From an uncultured Clostridia bacterium (lineage in GTDB: Bacteria > Bacillota > Clostridia > Lachnospirales > Cellulosilyticaceae), in contig CAKZUB010000081.1 of assembly GCA_937921505.1 (NCBI GenBank), forward strand, positions 1 through 48,579: DNA of 48,579 nt. The letters are read 5' to 3'. The notes beneath the pieces were generated by a model that had not been told where the DNA came from, made no database searches, and saw only the letters and a program-made list of their open reading frames with translations. Below are positions 44,424-48,579 of the stretch, piece after piece. Position 1 is the stretch's first letter. Every line of letters begins with the position of its first letter. The translations under genes and the position numbers were made by a program.

Positions 44424-45542
44424 ATGGGGAGCAATACACAAACAAAGGCTAATAAAACAAAGGTTAATAAAACAAAGGATGGCATATTAGAAAAGATAAC
44501 AGCAGCAATCAAAAGTACTTTAGTTAATGTTGATGAAACGCAGATGTATAACATTATGCACTCACACTATGAGACTCTGAATCTGATTAATAAAGAGGGA
44601 ATATGGGTTTCTCCAAAACTTGCTGATAGAGCTGATACGTTATTGCCAAAAGACATGACCTATGAAAAAGTGTGCCTATTTATTGATGAAATGATTGCTT
44701 TGGCCAAGAAGAATGAGTATCTGATGCATTTTATAAAGACTTGTTCAAAAGAAAAGTTTTCTGTTATAGAAGAGAAGTTTAAAGAGGAAGGCAAACAAGT
44801 TTTACCAGATGTTATGGGTTATACAATAATCCTTCAAAACTTAACGAAGGAATGTGCAGATGATTATAAAATGTTAGAAGAATTATATAACTGCTTTAAA
44901 AAGTTACGTGATGAACTAGGCGCCTTTAAAGAATTACCATTATTTCATAAAATAAAGTTAGTATCGGTAGAGTTACCTATGAAGACGTATTTTAAGTTTC
45001 ATAAAACGGGAGTCATTCCTCCAAAATCAGGGGGAAATGCAGTTGCAATTAATATTTTAGAAGCAACATGGACGGATTATAAAACAGGGTTTAAAGACAA
45101 TTCAAAAACGGGTTGGATTCTAGCAAAAAATAAATGTGGATCACCAAAGTATGATGAACGCACGGGGGCAGGACCATCAGGGTGGTCAAAAGATGGCAAG
45201 ATGATCGAACGTGTCTATCCTTTTCCAACAGAATGGGCAAGTTTGTACCAGACGTGGAATATGTGTTTTGTAACGAGATTCCAAGACTTTTTATATGTCA
45301 TACCAAAGCTTTTAATTCCACAGGTTGCAGATTATTATGAGAAGCCACATAATTACATTTACAACAGAGCAATAGCGTTATACATATACTTAAACTTTGC
45401 AAGCTTTGATTATGTAGAGAAAAAGAAGTCTGGAGAAAAAGTAATTAATTGGCACGATAGAAAGTTAAGTCTGCTCTTTGGGGAGTCCAATGCAGCAATG
45501 GCTGGGGTCTATCAATCTAAAGTCCAAAAGGCAACGAAATAG
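44424..45542 (+). CDS. Unknown 372-residue protein in the redox operon
   Basis: This is a soluble, charged protein with no signal peptide. The N-terminus has a triple imperfect repeat of N-K-T-K type (residues 5-20). The rest is largely helical, with aromatic-rich stretches (WNMCFVTRFQDFLYVIPK near 275-290 and NRAIALYIYLNFASFDYV near 320-340) that could sit at a membrane surface. Cysteines are few and do not form a cluster motif. I do not recognise the family. The position between the reductase and the membrane protein, 12 bp before the latter, suggests that it binds the substrate or the membrane subunit. Confidence 0.6.
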   Translation: MGSNTQTKANKTKVNKTKDGILEKITAAIKSTLVNVDETQMYNIMHSHYETLNLINKEGIWVSPKLADRADTLLPKDMTYEKVCLFIDEMIALAKKNEYLMHFIKTCSKEKFSVIEEKFKEEGKQVLPDVMGYTIILQNLTKECADDYKMLEELYNCFKKLRDELGAFKELPLFHKIKLVSVELPMKTYFKFHKTGVIPPKSGGNAVAINILEATWTDYKTGFKDNSKTGWILAKNKCGSPKYDERTGAGPSGWSKDGKMIERVYPFPTEWASLYQTWNMCFVTRFQDFLYVIPKLLIPQVADYYEKPHNYIYNRAIALYIYLNFASFDYVEKKKSGEKVINWHDRKLSLLFGESNAAMAGVYQSKVQKATK

Positions 45543-45554
45543 GAGGAGAAAGTA

Positions 45555-46445
45555 ATGGAAAAGTCATTTGATAAAAGATATGTCATTATAGCAACAGCAT
45601 TGCTCGCAGTATTAGCGCTCGTAGTACCATGGCTTATTAGCACAAAAGAAGTAGCTATTCCATGTACAATTATTGTATTTCACTTCTTAGTTATACTCAG
45701 CACTTCTTACTTTATTCGCAGATATAAATGGTCAGTGTATTGCCTATTTATTATACTGCCACTTATTTCACTGCCTATATTATTAGCAAAAGGACAAGAT
45801 TGGTTTATCATTGCAAAAACATATACTATAATTGTTTATTTGTTATGGATTCAATTTTCAAGAGATATTAAAAAGCTTAATAGTAGTAGGGTGATGTTTA
45901 TAGGTATTTATGCATTACTTGTTATTAATATCGCAGAAGCTATGCTAAGAGATTACCAAAATGGATATTATATTAATACTATTTCGGGATTGATTCTTTG
46001 TTTAACGATACCTTCTATTAAAAAGATGAAGGTTAATACTTCTAAAAAATGGAACGATTTTAACTGGGATATGGGAATCGTTTGGATGTTTTTCTATGCT
46101 GTGTGGAATGTTACCTTTGTATATAGTACATTTCCGCATGGGGGACTGACTCAAATCGCTGTAAATTTAGTGCCGCTCCTGGTAGGCCTTGTTAATTCTA
46201 AGCTGTGGCTGCAAACAAGAGTGATTACACTTGCAACGCATATGATGATTAGAATCTATTTTACTGCATACAACGATAGCATGTTTTTTAATATTACAAA
46301 TCAAACCTCAGGATTCTTGCCATCTATTAATATTTTGCATGGTGTAACTTTAGGACTTGGTATTGCGGCTATTATAGAAGTTTTATTAAAAAGAGAAGTG
46401 AATAATGTTAAGTATAAACGAAAAACAGCAGCGACTTTAAATTAA
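45555..46445 (+). CDS. Polytopic membrane protein of the redox operon
   Basis: The 296-residue protein has about nine hydrophobic segments and almost no long loops, so it is an integral membrane protein. It shows the WNVTFVYS segment around residue 190 and a conserved-looking amphipathic MMIRIYFTAYNDSMFF. It may belong to the DUF5692 group; I am not certain. AGGAGGAG, overlapping the stop of the previous gene, precedes the ATG. The start lies 12 bp after the third gene, so it is the last member of the operon. A role as the membrane anchor of, or substrate channel for, the flavoprotein is an inference. Confidence 0.6.
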   Translation: MEKSFDKRYVIIATALLAVLALVVPWLISTKEVAIPCTIIVFHFLVILSTSYFIRRYKWSVYCLFIILPLISLPILLAKGQDWFIIAKTYTIIVYLLWIQFSRDIKKLNSSRVMFIGIYALLVINIAEAMLRDYQNGYYINTISGLILCLTIPSIKKMKVNTSKKWNDFNWDMGIVWMFFYAVWNVTFVYSTFPHGGLTQIAVNLVPLLVGLVNSKLWLQTRVITLATHMMIRIYFTAYNDSMFFNITNQTSGFLPSINILHGVTLGLGIAAIIEVLLKREVNNVKYKRKTAATLN

Positions 46446-46457
46446 GAAGAATATAGG

Positions 46458-46505
46458 ATATGAGGCACAATTTCTACATCAAAAGATGGAAATTGTGCCT
46501 CATAT
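46458..46505. terminator. Bidirectional terminator between the redox operon and the chemoreceptor gene
   Basis: Perfect 17-bp arms, ATATGAGGCACAATTTC (46458-46474) and its complement (46489-46505), separate two convergent genes. Confidence 0.8.
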
Positions 46506-46513
46506 TAATTGGT

Positions 46514-48235
46514 TTAAAAAACCTTTGTCACTACATTATTTAATCTTTCAGCGGCACTAACTTGTGCTTGTGCAACTTTGGCTACTTCTTTTATTACTTT
46601 TGAAGTTTCATTGGTATTTAAAGAGATTTCTTGCAAACTTGCTGTTACTTCTTCAACAGTTCCTGCTACATGTTCTATGGAGTAAGTGACTTCACTTGCT
46701 GTTGTGACAACATTATGAGAGCTATTTACAAAATCACCAATTAAACTTCCTACGGAATTAGCATCTTCAAGATATTGCATCCCCGTATGTACGAGCGTCT
46801 CATAATCATTAATAACCTTGCTCTCAATAAATTCAAGAATGCCTGTTGAAGTATTTGATAAATTGCTAAATGCCTGTTGAACTTGTTTGATGAGCTCTTC
46901 AATGTTTTTTACTGTTTCAGAGGATTGTTTAGCAAGTTGACCGACCTCGTCAGCAACTACGGCAAATCCACGTCCAGACTCTCCGGCTCTTGCTGCTTCT
47001 ATAGATGCATTAAGTGCTAACAAATTAGTTTGCGTAGCTATTGCAGATATGCTGCTGGCCATGTTTTTGATTTCTAAAACAACCTTTCCTTGAGCAATTG
47101 CTTGAGTCATCTCATTTTGTTTTTCATTATAAATCTGTTGTGCAATAGAACTTGATTCTTCTGCACTTTTTTTCATTTGGGCAGCCCTTTTTCTTATTTC
47201 TTTTACAACTTCATAACTATTATCTGCTTGATTAAGAAGAGTTTTTAGCGCTGTAGAAATTTCATGACTAGATGCCGTTACTTGCTGCACGCAAGCCGAT
47301 GACTCCTCCATTGCATAGGCTATTTCTTGAACAGTTGTACTAATAGCAGTTGTTTGCATACTTATTTCTTCTACTGAAGTACTAAGCTTTTCACTTGATT
47401 TATACATTGCGTCACTATTTTGATGTACCTCATGGATAAGATTTTTTATATGCATTATCATAATATTGAAGCTAGTTGATAAGCTTCCAATCTCATCTTT
47501 TGTCGTTACGTCTGCCAGTACGGTCAAATCACCTGCTTCAACCTTTTTCATTAACTTTGTAAGTGCTTTAATAGGATGAGTTATTTGCTTGGAAAGTAAA
47601 ATGCCAAGCACAGAGGTACCTATTAATAAACCTAAAGACATCATTAGGAGCATAGATCTAAATCTTTGAAAGGCTTGGTATTCAGGTTCAACATCATAAT
47701 CCACTCCTACGAAGCCGACTACCTGATTGTCTTTATCTTTTATTGGAACATAAGAACTTAGAAGTGTCCCCCATTCGGTGATTTCAATGCGATCAAACAT
47801 ATGTTTATTGCCATCCCATACGGTGTAGAAGTGAGGCTTAGGTTCTTCAGTGTCTCCGATGTGAGATAAGTCTTCGACAGCCGAACCATCTACTACATAA
47901 ATGAACTCGCCATTATCATTCTTTGTCATCGTATATAAGTATTTAGATCCAGTGAGTTCTCTAAGTTCATGTAAGTCTTTGCGCATACTTTGATAGGCAT
48001 TAGTTTGTTCATCTTCAGAAATTTTTAACTCTTTAAAAGCTTCGGTATCAATTTTTTGGACAGCTATTTCCGCTATCTTAAGACTTCTTTGGCCTAAGTT
48101 GTTTATTAACAGTGTATAACTTTGTGTATAAGACACACCAACTATTAAAGTAATCGATACGATGATAATACTTAAAAATGCTAGTGTAATCTTCACACCT
48201 AAACTTTTATTATTATTCCTAAATTTCTTTAACAT
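46514..48235 (-). CDS. Methyl-accepting chemotaxis protein with extracytoplasmic sensor domain
   Basis: The start at 48235 follows GGGAGGG on the minus strand; an earlier in-frame ATG has no site. The 573-residue chemoreceptor has an N-terminal membrane helix (about 10-35), an extracytoplasmic sensor of about 150 residues resembling a single Cache domain (ends [20 protein letters not shown]), a second helix (about 185-205), a HAMP domain (about 210-260) and the methyl-accepting signalling domain with the hairpin core [21 protein letters not shown]. The ligand is unknown. It would couple to CheA/CheW; no other chemotaxis genes are in the window. It is convergent with the redox operon. The C-terminus has no CheR-binding pentapeptide. 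Confidence 0.92.
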   Translation of the reverse strand: MLKKFRNNNKSLGVKITLAFLSIIIVSITLIVGVSYTQSYTLLINNLGQRSLKIAEIAVQKIDTEAFKELKISEDEQTNAYQSMRKDLHELRELTGSKYLYTMTKNDNGEFIYVVDGSAVEDLSHIGDTEEPKPHFYTVWDGNKHMFDRIEITEWGTLLSSYVPIKDKDNQVVGFVGVDYDVEPEYQAFQRFRSMLLMMSLGLLIGTSVLGILLSKQITHPIKALTKLMKKVEAGDLTVLADVTTKDEIGSLSTSFNIMIMHIKNLIHEVHQNSDAMYKSSEKLSTSVEEISMQTTAISTTVQEIAYAMEESSACVQQVTASSHEISTALKTLLNQADNSYEVVKEIRKRAAQMKKSAEESSSIAQQIYNEKQNEMTQAIAQGKVVLEIKNMASSISAIATQTNLLALNASIEAARAGESGRGFAVVADEVGQLAKQSSETVKNIEELIKQVQQAFSNLSNTSTGILEFIESKVINDYETLVHTGMQYLEDANSVGSLIGDFVNSSHNVVTTASEVTYSIEHVAGTVEEVTASLQEISLNTNETSKVIKEVAKVAQAQVSAAERLNNVVTKVF

Positions 48236-48579
48236 GGACCCTCCCGATATTTTCAAGATAATCTAACAATTTACAAATAAATAATTATAACTACTATATT
48301 CCCTATATTTTTTATATTATAGCATAAATACGATTTAGTTTAGTTGAAAAAATGATAGAATTTTAGATTAATTAAAGATCATACGTTAAAATTGATTTCT
48401 ATATTGTAATCTAATTATTTTTGTAATAAGCTCATTATATAGAGTAGGGACGGAAACTAATGTATAAAAATAAATATGGGATGCATAGCATCTGTAAGTC
48501 ATAAGATTTGTACATTAGGGATATCTATACTCAATGTATACCTAAAAATGAGTATAGCAAACAAACCTACATTAGATGT
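48236..48579. other. Gene-free stretch at the right end
   Basis: No open frame is supported. The sequence is AT-rich, contains the upstream region of the chemoreceptor gene (minus strand) and one inverted repeat, CTATACTCA (48525-48533)/TGAGTATAG (48549-48557), in a run that continues past the window edge. Confidence 0.4.

Overview
The window is low-GC, with strong AGGAGG-type ribosome binding sites and U-tract terminators. It carries a clostridial-type glutamyl-tRNA synthetase, a class I hybrid cluster protein (Hcp, typical of strict anaerobes), secreted cell-wall amidases, a PadR-DUF2812 cassette, a RemA-like protein and SIMPL-domain proteins. This points to an anaerobic spore-former-type Firmicute of the class Clostridia, probably near Lachnospiraceae or Cellulosilyticum. 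That placement is inferred from protein character only.

Region 1 (1-16 kb) is ordinary chromosome. It holds a 5'-truncated gene, a cell-wall amidase, a secreted Amidase_6 protein, a three-gene SsuABC/TauABC-like importer, hcp, a decayed MFS exporter, a lipoprotein, an ABC exporter pair, gltX, a PadR-DUF2812 operon with a repeat-rich operator, and a second, small Amidase_6 protein.

Region 2 (about 16.3-34.9 kb) is a genomic island. A complete tRNA-Thr(CGT) at 16276-16348 is followed, exactly 18,520 bp away, by a perfect 62-bp copy of its 3' part (16296-16357 and 34816-34877). This is the signature of site-specific insertion into a tRNA gene. No integrase was found between the repeats. The cargo is a defence island. 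It has a four-gene extended type III-like restriction-modification operon (PLD-like/SNF2 helicase, DUF4391, beta-class adenine methylase Mod, Res with a C-terminal PD...ETK nuclease motif), an overlapping FRG-DUF262 pair, a TIR-domain protein, and a tightly overlapping three-gene operon (YkgJ-like Cys cluster protein plus two large Gly/Ala-rich membrane-active-looking proteins). The island ends with gene debris (a GNAT remnant and a broken DUF3791-DUF3990 pair) and a HigBA-type toxin-antitoxin pair whose promoter lies inside a perfect 21-bp inverted repeat. Paralogous coiled-coil genes follow each att copy (16735-17007 and 35018-35278).

Region 3 (35-48.6 kb) is chromosome again. It holds a Tyr/Pro-tailed Sm-like protein, a SIMPL protein, a RemA-like protein, a patatin, a secreted helical protein, an IS481-like transposase with a substituted catalytic Asp, and an isolated FAD oxidoreductase. 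A four-gene redox operon follows (phytoene-desaturase-type flavoprotein, FNR-ferredoxin fusion reductase, a soluble unknown, a polytopic membrane protein), then a Cache-type chemoreceptor.

The best candidates for undescribed biology are the YkgJ/Gly-Ala-rich triad (30658-33426), the FRG-DUF262 pair without a DUF1524 partner, and the four-gene redox operon.
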